Assembly (NCBI GenBank): GCA_022451445.1
Contig: JAKUSY010000206.1
Location: forward strand, 1-6,024
DNA: 6,024 bases
Reading direction: 5' to 3'
DNA from: Planctomycetota bacterium
Lineage (GTDB): Bacteria > Planctomycetota > UBA8108
Numbering within the stretch: position 1 is the stretch's first letter; every line of letters starts with the position of its first letter. The position numbers and the translations under genes were made by a program. The notes beneath the pieces were generated by a model, which saw only the letters and a list, made by a program, of their open reading frames with translations, was not told the DNA's origin and did no database searches. Positions 1-6,024 of the stretch are shown here, piece by piece.

Positions 1-92
1 AGGCTGCCCGGCCCTGCGGGATCATTCTGAAAATTTTGCGAAAAACATCCTAATAACCCCTCGGGAAAAAACGACTTATAGGTGATTGCTCC
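1..92 (+). other. Leader upstream of the sigma factor gene
   Basis: Non-coding leader. The first 20 bases are GC-rich and contain a small possible stem (CCCG at 7-10 with CGGG at 17-20). The rest is AT-rich, with runs of A at 41-45 and 66-71. I looked for sigma70-type and ECF-type (GGAAC / GTC-like) promoter pairs and found none with acceptable spacing. The reading frame of the next gene is closed by TAA at 54-56 and has no other start codon between there and 93. The promoter may be here or farther upstream, outside the window. Confidence 0.4.
80..84 (+). promoter_or_regulatory. Weak ribosome binding site for the sigma factor
   Basis: AGGTG lies 8 bases before the GTG start at 93. It is a partial match to Shine-Dalgarno, and with a GTG start it suggests modest translation of the sigma factor. 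The GTG inside this site (82) is in another frame and meets a stop at 103-105, so it is not the start. Confidence 0.45.
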
Positions 93-668
93 GTGGCCTC
101 GCTAAAGGATTTGTCAGACAGGAACTTGCTGGAGGCTTACGCTGATACAGGCGACACCGAGTGTCTTGGTGTTTTCCTGAAGCGGTACGAGACCTCCCTT
201 GTCCGGTTCGTTTCAAACTTCCTGGGAGATGAGGACGCGGCGCAGGACATAGTCCAGGAAACCTTCCTGAGGGTGGCGAAACGCCCCGGAAGACTCCTTG
301 GCATCAGAAGCTGCCACAACTGGCTGCTGAAGGTGGCCCGAAACCTGAGTATCGACCATCTTCGCCGCCTCATCCGCCAACGGAAACACCAGGGAGCCCT
401 GAATGAAGCTGCAGCCCGTAAAGCCAATGCCGCCGGCACCGCGGGAGAGGCCCTGGAAAAATCGGAACGTCAGACCCGTGTCAGAAATGAAATCGGTCGT
501 CTGAGACCAAAACTGAAAGAGGTAATGTTGCTCAAGGTCCAGGAATCCAAAAGCTACCGGGAGATAGCCGAAATCACCGGCCTCACCGTCACAAATGTCG
601 GCTACCTGGTACACCAGGCCCTGCAGATCCTCAGGCAGAGGCTCAGGGACCTTCGAGAGGAGCTCTGA
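93..668 (+). CDS. ECF-type sigma-70 family RNA polymerase sigma factor
   Basis: A 191-residue protein that directs RNA polymerase to a dedicated promoter set, normally while not held by an anti-sigma factor. The length is typical of ECF sigma factors, which carry only domains sigma2 and sigma4. Sigma2 covers about residues 20-95: the acidic segment LGDEDAAQDIVQETFLRV (44-61) is the classic core-binding region 2.2, and NWLLKVARNLSIDHLRR (76-92) covers the -10 melting and recognition regions. A charged, alanine-rich linker follows (about 98-133). Sigma4 covers about 134-186, with the helix-turn-helix near 153-181 (SYREIAEITGLTVTNVGYLV). The recognition helix reads TVTNVGYLVHQAL rather than the common GTVKSRLxRA pattern, a variant I associate with Planctomycetota-type ECFs. 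The GTG at 93 is the only start downstream of the in-frame TAA at 54-56. The stop overlaps the next gene's ATG by one base, the usual arrangement for a sigma factor and its regulator. The family call is firm; the subgroup and target promoters are unknown. Confidence 0.93.
   Translation: MASLKDLSDRNLLEAYADTGDTECLGVFLKRYETSLVRFVSNFLGDEDAAQDIVQETFLRVAKRPGRLLGIRSCHNWLLKVARNLSIDHLRRLIRQRKHQGALNEAAARKANAAGTAGEALEKSERQTRVRNEIGRLRPKLKEVMLLKVQESKSYREIAEITGLTVTNVGYLVHQALQILRQRLRDLREEL
658..662 (+). promoter_or_regulatory. Ribosome binding site for the VWA protein, inside the sigma gene
   Basis: AGGAG sits 5 bases before the ATG at 668, within the last codons of the sigma factor gene. The sigma stop and this start form TGATG (666-670). 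This supports the chosen start and suggests that ribosomes ending the sigma factor re-initiate here, which would keep sigma factor and membrane partner in a set ratio. Confidence 0.8.
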
Positions 669-3600
669 TGAAGGAGCCCGGGACAACCCCCACCGCTGTC
701 AAAGTCTCCCCTGGGGAGGACAGTTGTGAGTTGCGTTACCTCCTCACCGCCTACCTCTTCGACGACCTCTCCGAAGAAGGCCGCATCGAGGTCGAGAAGC
801 AGCTCGAGGGCAGCGAGGCCTGCCGGACGGAACTGGCGGAGTTGAGGGAGACCCTGTCGCTTTTGTCGGAGGCGATCGGCAGCGAAGCTGAAGGGGCGCC
901 CGCCTTGCCCCTCGACCAGGAGCGAAGGGAAAAGATCCTGTCCACATCGCGGAGAAGGCCATCCCGGGGCTTCCTCCGGAGCAAGCCCGCCTTCGCTGCC
1001 GCCGCGACCTTCGCCCTCTTCCTCGGAATCTACATAACGGCCCGGCTTACCGCCCCCCTGAGCGTCCAGACCGACCCCCGTGACCCGGGGTATCACGAGC
1101 TATCCGATGCCAGCGTAGAGGCAGGAGAAGAGTCCGAAGCCTACGCTAAAAAGGAACTGAGCTTTCAGTCCCGTCTTAAATCCGGTTTGCGTGAGGATAC
1201 CTCCAGGCGACAGGAAAGGAGCCTGGGGAGGGGTGCACTAGGGCAGGATATTACTGCCGACGCCAGGAACAGCTTCGCGACTGAGAGCCCTCCGCCACCG
1301 ACCGCCGTGGCCGCACCTTCGTCAAGGATACGCAAGGCGTTGCCCGTTCCGGCCCAAAAACCAGCCCGTGACGGCATCATTCTCGCCGACACGCCCGAGC
1401 ACCTGGGGCGCATTGGGGGCACGGCTCCGAAGCCAACCTCCGTCAGCGAACCGACTGAAAAAGACGTCGGAGAGAAGGGCAAGAAAAAACGCGACCTGAA
1501 GAGAACCCCGAAGATCCTCAATCCGAAGATCATCAAAGAGCCCGTTATCAGGCGCAAGATCGATGAGATCGTTACCGAAATTCCCAGGGGAACGGACCTC
1601 TCCAAGGTTACCCAGAACTCGACGATTATAAATGACGCCATCGGAGTCGGCGGTGGCGCCGCCGGAGCCTACGGGTACCGCTATGGGAAAGGACGAGTCA
1701 GCAAACAGAAAACAGCGAACTTCGGAGGCCAGGTCGACCCTGATCGAGAGGAAGGCCTTGAGGCGACTGAAGAAAAATACTCGGATAGCAAGGAGCTGTT
1801 GGCGAAAGACCAGGCGGGCGAACTGGAGAAAAAGAGCGGCGAGGCAAGCGCCAGGAAGCGCGAAAAATCTCTTTCCGGGAACAGCGAGGAGGACCTGGAC
1901 AGAGAGGCCAACATGGCCTTCTCGATAATTCGCTCGAAACCCCAGAACAAATCAACCAGGCGGCTCGCCGAGGAGATGGCGCAAAAACGCAGACCGGCGG
2001 GTGGCCTCGTCTATGAAGGAGGCAACGAAGCGAATTCCTGGGCCTACAATCTCAATATTGTCGGGACCGAACACGGCTTCCTCTCCCTGGGCAACAATGC
2101 CGGAAGACAGTCCTCCGGTGAATCCCGCTCATCCCGCTCCAGGGATTTCGCCCAGACCGAGATCCCGGAACGGCCCGCCGCCGGCTCCCCCGTGGCCCCG
2201 GCCACTAATCTCCCGGCCGGACAAGGAGCCGCCGGCAACGACCGGCAAAACGCCGACACGAACGGCCTCCTGCAGATAAATGAAAAAACCCTGAACTCCT
2301 TCGCCTTCTATAGAGAGCTGGACCCCAGGCTCAGCTACGAGCAGTTCCACTCTCGAGCCCTCGTCATCCCGCCTCCTGCCCTCGGAGATGAAGGACTCGG
2401 AGAGAAAGGTTTTCGCCGGAAGTACAACGTCAACCCCTTTGTCGATACAAGCCGGGACCATCTCTCCACCTTCGGCATGGACGTCGACAACGCCTCCTGG
2501 GGAAGGACACGCGCGAGCATTCGCAACAGGCGGTTGCCGCCCCCGCAAACGGTCCGGGTCGAGGAGTTCATCAACAACTTCCCCGATGAACGGCCGGGAA
2601 ACCCCGACAGCGTATTCACCGTCTATACCGAGGGCGGCCCATCTCCCTTTGGAGATCATGGGCTCGAGCTGCTGCAGATCACGGTCAAGAGCAGGGACCT
2701 CCTGCCCGGAGAGAGAAAAAACGCGATCCTCACCTTCGCCGTCGACACATCGGGCTCCATGGCCACCGATGGCAAGCTCGAGCTTCTGAAGCAAAGCATT
2801 CGCACGCTGGTCTCCAACCTGGGCGTCAACGATAGGGTCGCGATAGTCGCCTTTTCAACCAACGCCTACGTGGTCCTTCCTCACACCTCGGTCCGTCAAA
2901 AAAGCGAGATCGACGCGGCCATCAACAGCCTCGTGGCGGTTGGCGGGACCAATGTCGAGGCCGGCATCGACCTGGCCTACAGGCTGGCGGGAGAATCCAG
3001 CAGCCGACGCGCGGCCAACAGGGTCATTCTCTGTTCCGACGGAGTCGCCAATCTCGGAGCGCGCGGCCCGGAGGCCGTCCTGAAACGTACCAGGCGTTTC
3101 GCGCAGGAAAACCTGATCTCGCTCTATACCTACGCCTTCGGATCGGGAGGACGCCATGCCGTCCGTGGAGACCGGATGCTACAGCGTCTGGCTGACGAAG
3201 GGGATGGCCGCTACCAGTACGTGGATTCCGGCAGCGCATCGCGCAGCATCTTCAGCCTGCCCGACCAGCTCCAGGTGCTCGCCAGCGACTCCAAGATCCA
3301 GGTCGACTTCAATCCCGACGTCGTCAGCCACTACAGGTTGCTGGGTTATGAAAAACGAGATATCGCCGACAAGGACTTCCGCAACGACAAGGTGGATGCC
3401 GGAGAGGTTGGCCCGGGCTCGACGGTGACGGTCATCTACGAGATCAAACGTTCCCGCCCCGTCGGCAGCCTCGGCCGGATCTTCCTGCGCTACCGGGACA
3501 CCGTCACCCGGAGAGTTGAAGAGTACGACTTCGCGCTCCCTCCGGGCGTCCTCGCGGGCCGGCTCTCCCACACCTCGGACCGGTTTCTATTCATGGCATC

Positions 3601-3793
3601 GGTGGCCGAATTCGCCGAGATGCTGCGCGGCAGCTATTACGCCCGCAACGCCTCCTACGGAGCCATCCTCGAGCTCATGTCGAAAGCATCGGCCGGCGGC
3701 AAGCGGCGCGCTGACTGGCAGGAGGCCTACAGGATCATCTCCATGACCCAGGGTCTCTGCGCCGTGAACACCCTCAATTCGATCAGAGATTAA
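668..3793 (+). CDS. Membrane protein: anti-sigma-like head fused to a YfbK-type VWA module
   Basis: A 1041-residue, single-pass membrane protein, probably the partner and regulator of the upstream sigma factor. Residues 20-65 resemble the anti-sigma (ZAS/zf-HC2) helical domain: AYLFDDLSEEGRIEVEKQLE, then ACRTELAEL. Of the four zinc ligands in the usual C...HxxxCxxC layout, C20 and C52 remain while the other two positions are Q45 and S49. An Arg/Lys-rich stretch (95-106) precedes one hydrophobic helix (about 107-125), so the N-terminus should be cytoplasmic and the rest outside. Residues 126-585 are a long charged, Pro/Ser/Gly-rich linker with a glycine-rich patch near 322-341. The YfbK-like module follows: an N-terminal VWA-associated domain (about 587-683, with LSTFGMDVDNAS and RVEEFINNFP), a VWA domain (about 685-860) with a complete MIDAS site (D693, S695, S697, T761, D791), and a DUF3520/YfbK_C-like domain (about 865-1040, with IQVDFNPDVVSHYRLLGYE and DAGEVGPGSTVTVIYE). 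The VWA assignment is firm; the anti-sigma role is inferred from the head domain and gene position. Confidence 0.9.
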   Translation: MKEPGTTPTAVKVSPGEDSCELRYLLTAYLFDDLSEEGRIEVEKQLEGSEACRTELAELRETLSLLSEAIGSEAEGAPALPLDQERREKILSTSRRRPSRGFLRSKPAFAAAATFALFLGIYITARLTAPLSVQTDPRDPGYHELSDASVEAGEESEAYAKKELSFQSRLKSGLREDTSRRQERSLGRGALGQDITADARNSFATESPPPPTAVAAPSSRIRKALPVPAQKPARDGIILADTPEHLGRIGGTAPKPTSVSEPTEKDVGEKGKKKRDLKRTPKILNPKIIKEPVIRRKIDEIVTEIPRGTDLSKVTQNSTIINDAIGVGGGAAGAYGYRYGKGRVSKQKTANFGGQVDPDREEGLEATEEKYSDSKELLAKDQAGELEKKSGEASARKREKSLSGNSEEDLDREANMAFSIIRSKPQNKSTRRLAEEMAQKRRPAGGLVYEGGNEANSWAYNLNIVGTEHGFLSLGNNAGRQSSGESRSSRSRDFAQTEIPERPAAGSPVAPATNLPAGQGAAGNDRQNADTNGLLQINEKTLNSFAFYRELDPRLSYEQFHSRALVIPPPALGDEGLGEKGFRRKYNVNPFVDTSRDHLSTFGMDVDNASWGRTRASIRNRRLPPPQTVRVEEFINNFPDERPGNPDSVFTVYTEGGPSPFGDHGLELLQITVKSRDLLPGERKNAILTFAVDTSGSMATDGKLELLKQSIRTLVSNLGVNDRVAIVAFSTNAYVVLPHTSVRQKSEIDAAINSLVAVGGTNVEAGIDLAYRLAGESSSRRAANRVILCSDGVANLGARGPEAVLKRTRRFAQENLISLYTYAFGSGGRHAVRGDRMLQRLADEGDGRYQYVDSGSASRSIFSLPDQLQVLASDSKIQVDFNPDVVSHYRLLGYEKRDIADKDFRNDKVDAGEVGPGSTVTVIYEIKRSRPVGSLGRIFLRYRDTVTRRVEEYDFALPPGVLAGRLSHTSDRFLFMASVAEFAEMLRGSYYARNASYGAILELMSKASAGGKRRADWQEAYRIISMTQGLCAVNTLNSIRD
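2122..2139 (+). repeat. Tandem 9-bp repeat in the linker coding region
   Basis: ATCCCGCTC occurs twice in direct succession. It lies in the low-complexity linker of the VWA protein, where it encodes a Ser/Arg-rich stretch (about residues 486-491). Being a multiple of three, it keeps the frame. It is probably a small slippage duplication in a segment under little constraint and has no evident regulatory role. Confidence 0.5.
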
Positions 3794-3798
3794 CAATC

Positions 3799-3823
3799 CC
3801 GGGCGATCCCGTCGATCTCCCGG
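3799..3823 (+). other. Intergenic hairpin between the VWA gene and the secreted protein gene
   Basis: CCGGGCGATC (3799-3808) pairs with GATCTCCCGG (3814-3823) around the 5-base loop CCGTC. This gives ten stacked positions with one C/T mismatch: five outer GC pairs and four inner pairs. It starts 5 bases after the TAA stop at 3791-3793. No T run follows, so it is not a standard intrinsic terminator. It could stabilise the 3' end of the sigma/VWA message, act as a partial attenuator, or mark a processing point that sets different levels for gene 3. The pairing is seen directly; the function is inferred. Confidence 0.45.
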
Positions 3824-3873
3824 AACGACTCAACATTCAATTCAAAGAAACCAGTAGCTGATAAACAGGAAAC

Positions 3874-3877
3874 GGAG
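3874..3877 (+). promoter_or_regulatory. Ribosome binding site for the secreted protein
   Basis: GGAG, within the purine-rich stretch GGAAACGGAGAAG, lies 7 bases before the ATG at 3885. The spacing is normal, and this site decides the start. Gene 3 therefore has its own initiation signal and does not rely on coupling to the gene 91 bases upstream. Confidence 0.75.
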
Positions 3878-3884
3878 AAGTCGC

Positions 3885-6024
3885 ATGCCACGAATATTTT
3901 CAGTCCTGATAGTGCTCTCGCTCATCACGGGCGCGCTGCCCGCCCAGGAACCCGCCGCACCCGGCGCCGCGGCCGATGCCAAGCCTCCCATGGTCGTCAG
4001 GGAAAAAACCGTCTACGTCCCCTACAACAAGCTCAAGGACGTATTTGAAAAAGAGGACCGGGGCATCTTTCTGCCCTACCAGGAATTCCTGAAGCTCTGG
4101 CGCCAGGCCAACCCCGATCCGGATCCTGTCAAGCCCGATGATCCACCCGCCGCCGCCGTCATCCAGTCAAGCCCCTACAAGGGCAAGGTCGTTGGCGACC
4201 TGGCCCTCTTCGAGGTCAGCTACCACGTAGAGGCCCTCAAGAAAGGCTGGGGTCTCATCAAGCTGCCGTTGACCGGGGTGGCCATCGAATCGGTGGACCT
4301 CGGCGACTCAAAGGCCCTCTTTTCATCGCATGGGAAAGAATACGGCCTGCTGCTGCCTGAAAAGGGCGTCTATGATCTGAAGCTCAACTTTTCCGTAAAG
4401 GTGCAGAGCTCGCCGGGCATCAAGACCCTCGCCTTCGGACTCCCGCATGTAGGAGTCGCCAGCCGCGAACTTTCGATCCCCGACTCCGACGCCCGGATAG
4501 ATGTGGAACCAAAAACGGCAGCGACCAGGATCGAGCCCGATGGAGAGGGAACCAGGATCGTAACATTCGTCGGCAACTCCAACCAGGTCAAGATCACCTG
4601 GATGCCGCCGGTTGGCAAGGCCGCAGAAGATGCCGCCGTCCGGATAGCGAAGCAGTACGCCAGGGCCTTCCTCGGGGAGAGGATCCTCAGCCTGGAAACC
4701 ACCATCCAATACGACCTGGCGCGCGGAGAGGTCCCCGGCTTCAAGCTGACCGTCCCCACGGCCAACTCCACAAGGCTTCTCTACGTCAGGGTAGAAAACA
4801 TACGGCGCTGGGATCTCGAGGGGAACGTTCTCACTGTCGATCTTCACTCACCGATCAACAAGACCTATTCACTCGCCCTTGGCTTCGAACGAATCCTGGC
4901 CGAAACTCCGGAAACCATCTCCGTACCCCTGCCGAAAATGGATGGGGTCCTGCGAGAGTCCGGCTGGCTGGCGCTCGCCCACGACCCCGCCCTCAAGGTG
5001 AGCATCGCCGCTGCGCAGGGCTACAGCCAGCTGGACCCGGCCGAGGTGCCCAAGACCCTGGCCACGGATCTCAGGGTCGGTTTTCAATACCTTGCCCCGC
5101 CCGATCCGCTCAGCCTGGCCGTTCGGAAAATCGAGCCCGTTATCCACTCGCAAACGACCTCCGTGGTGACCCTCGACAGAGAGAGAGACACCTGGGTGGG
5201 CCACGTAAAATACCGAATCAAGAAAGCCGGCGTCTTTACCGTGGCCCTGGTGGTCCCGGAGCGCTGGAGCGTTGAAGAGATCGGCGACTCCTCCGATGTT
5301 GAAGACTTCCAGATCTCAGAGCCCGCCGATGGCGCCCGCACCATCACCGTAAACCTCCGCATCCGGCAGCTTGGCGATTTCAGCCTTCCCTTCAAGCTCA
5401 CCGCCGAGGGATCGATCGGAAAACAGACCGTAACCCTCACTCCCCCGCTGGTATCCGGAACGCAGCAGGACCAGGGTCTCTTTGGCGTCGCGGCTCCGCG
5501 CTCAATAGACCTCAAGACCGTCACCACCACCGGGCTATCCTCGGTCGAACAGCAGGAACTCGTCAGCGCCGGAATCATGAGCCAGGTAAGCGCCGAGGCG
5601 GGTGAGCCCCTGGCCTATCGATACACGAAGAATTCCCTCGCCGGGCGGGCGGAGGTTGAGCTGGAGTTGCGTGAAAAACAGGAAGAGATCAACGTCATAT
5701 CCCAGCACCTCGTCTCTGTCCTGGAGTCAGGAAGAATCAAGCTCACCCACTACCTTGATTACGTGATCCTCTACAAGGAGAGGGACACCCTCGAATTCAG
5801 CGCCCCGAGCGACCTCGATTCGAAATTGAGGATAAAGGGCGAGGGGATCGCCGAGACCCCTGAGCCGGAACCCCAGGGTGACGGCCTCTCACGCTGGACA
5901 GTCAAGCTCCAGAATCCCGTAGAGGGCACTGACACCTTGAGCATCAACCAAGATCTTGACGACGCCGACCTCGATAGCGGCAAGCGAAAGGAGCTGTCTG
6001 TCCCGCTAGTCTATCCCCACAGGA
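3885..6024 (+). CDS. Large exported beta-rich protein of unknown function, 3' end outside window
   Basis: An open frame with no stop from the ATG to the last base; 713 residues are visible and the gene continues beyond the window. The N-terminus is a clear Sec signal peptide (MPRIFSVLIVLSLITGALPA, cleavage likely after A20 before QEP) with no lipobox cysteine, so the product should be periplasmic or secreted. After a short Ala/Pro spacer comes the conserved-looking segment VYVPYNKLKDVFEKEDRG followed by IFLPYQEFLKLW (43-72). I recall this segment from large secreted hypotheticals of Planctomycetota-like bacteria. The remainder is rich in alternating hydrophobic residues, suggesting stacked beta-sandwich domains, with recurring units of the form strand, turn, strand, Leu/Val-Pro (for example 443-459 and 624-641). 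There is no cysteine in the visible part, no catalytic motif I recognise, and no second membrane segment. It follows the VWA gene by 91 bases on the same strand, probably in one operon. No function can be assigned from sequence alone; a structural or binding role at the cell surface is a guess. Confidence 0.85.
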   Translation, partial: MPRIFSVLIVLSLITGALPAQEPAAPGAAADAKPPMVVREKTVYVPYNKLKDVFEKEDRGIFLPYQEFLKLWRQANPDPDPVKPDDPPAAAVIQSSPYKGKVVGDLALFEVSYHVEALKKGWGLIKLPLTGVAIESVDLGDSKALFSSHGKEYGLLLPEKGVYDLKLNFSVKVQSSPGIKTLAFGLPHVGVASRELSIPDSDARIDVEPKTAATRIEPDGEGTRIVTFVGNSNQVKITWMPPVGKAAEDAAVRIAKQYARAFLGERILSLETTIQYDLARGEVPGFKLTVPTANSTRLLYVRVENIRRWDLEGNVLTVDLHSPINKTYSLALGFERILAETPETISVPLPKMDGVLRESGWLALAHDPALKVSIAAAQGYSQLDPAEVPKTLATDLRVGFQYLAPPDPLSLAVRKIEPVIHSQTTSVVTLDRERDTWVGHVKYRIKKAGVFTVALVVPERWSVEEIGDSSDVEDFQISEPADGARTITVNLRIRQLGDFSLPFKLTAEGSIGKQTVTLTPPLVSGTQQDQGLFGVAAPRSIDLKTVTTTGLSSVEQQELVSAGIMSQVSAEAGEPLAYRYTKNSLAGRAEVELELREKQEEINVISQHLVSVLESGRIKLTHYLDYVILYKERDTLEFSAPSDLDSKLRIKGEGIAETPEPEPQGDGLSRWTVKLQNPVEGTDTLSINQDLDDADLDSGKRKELSVPLVYPHR

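Noticed and set aside
7..37. Possible terminator of an upstream gene: CCCG/CGGG stem at 7-20 with TTTT at 34-37
   Set aside because: The stem is only four pairs and the T run is 13 bases away, too far for an intrinsic terminator.
602..1096. A 164-codon minus-strand frame rich in Gly/Glu/Leu across the sigma/VWA junction
   Set aside because: Composition mirrors the codon bias of the + strand genes; there is no ribosome site of note and no motif. Treated as a shadow frame.
1632..2789. Alternative + strand frames inside the VWA gene (1632-1928, 2001-2279, 2388-2789), considered as signs of a frameshift or a nested gene
   Set aside because: The main frame is uninterrupted from 668 to 3793 with recognisable domains at both ends; the alternative frames give Arg/Pro/Ser-rich translations typical of out-of-frame reading of GC-rich DNA.
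2129..2794. A 221-codon open frame on the minus strand opposite the VWA gene
   Set aside because: It lies wholly antisense to a gene with clear family domains. Long antisense frames are common in GC-rich coding DNA, and its translation shows no recognisable domain or signal.
3836..3865. Possible promoter for gene 3: TTCAAT at 3836-3841 and GATAAA at 3860-3865
   Set aside because: The -35 match is about three of six and spacing is 18; such matches are expected by chance in this AT-richer gap. The GGAAC at 3822-3826, resembling an ECF -35, belongs mostly to the hairpin and has no matching -10.
4323..5204. Several minus-strand frames opposite the third gene (for example 4323-4847 and 4869-5204)
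   Set aside because: The + strand frame from 3885 is continuous, has a signal peptide and a ribosome site, and explains this region. The antisense frames overlap one another and have no family features.

Overview
The window is a GC-rich stretch read entirely from the + strand, with three tightly packed genes. (1) An ECF-type sigma factor spans 93-668. (2) A 1041-residue single-pass membrane protein at 668-3793 shares one base with it; it has an anti-sigma-like cytoplasmic head, one membrane helix, a very long linker and a YfbK-type von Willebrand factor A (VWA) module. (3) A large exported, cysteine-free, beta-rich protein of unknown function starts at 3885 and runs off the right edge, so at least 713 residues are seen. 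No RNA gene, mobile element, CRISPR array or confident promoter was found. The two non-coding stretches, 1-92 and 3794-3884, are short.

Organism: the codon use is GC-rich and ATGA-type gene coupling is present. The sigma factor resembles unusual ECF types I associate with Planctomycetota and relatives. The exported protein also resembles large secreted hypotheticals I remember from Planctomycetota and some deltaproteobacterial or Myxococcota-like lineages. This is a tentative placement from memory; an uncultivated, environmental bacterium of such a group is plausible.

Layout: 1-92 is a leader with a weak ribosome site. Genes 1 and 2 overlap as TGATG at 666-670 and are probably translationally coupled. 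After the gene 2 stop, a 10-bp imperfect hairpin (3799-3823) sits in the 91-nt gap before gene 3, which has its own good ribosome site.

Working model (inference): the membrane protein holds the sigma factor through its N-terminal domain and senses something outside the cytoplasm through its VWA domain, whose metal-binding (MIDAS) residues are intact. The secreted third protein could be a ligand, partner or target. The most unusual points are the fusion of an anti-sigma head to a VWA module, the half-lost zinc site of that head, a conserved-looking glycine-rich patch in an otherwise low-complexity linker, and repeated strand/proline units in the third protein.
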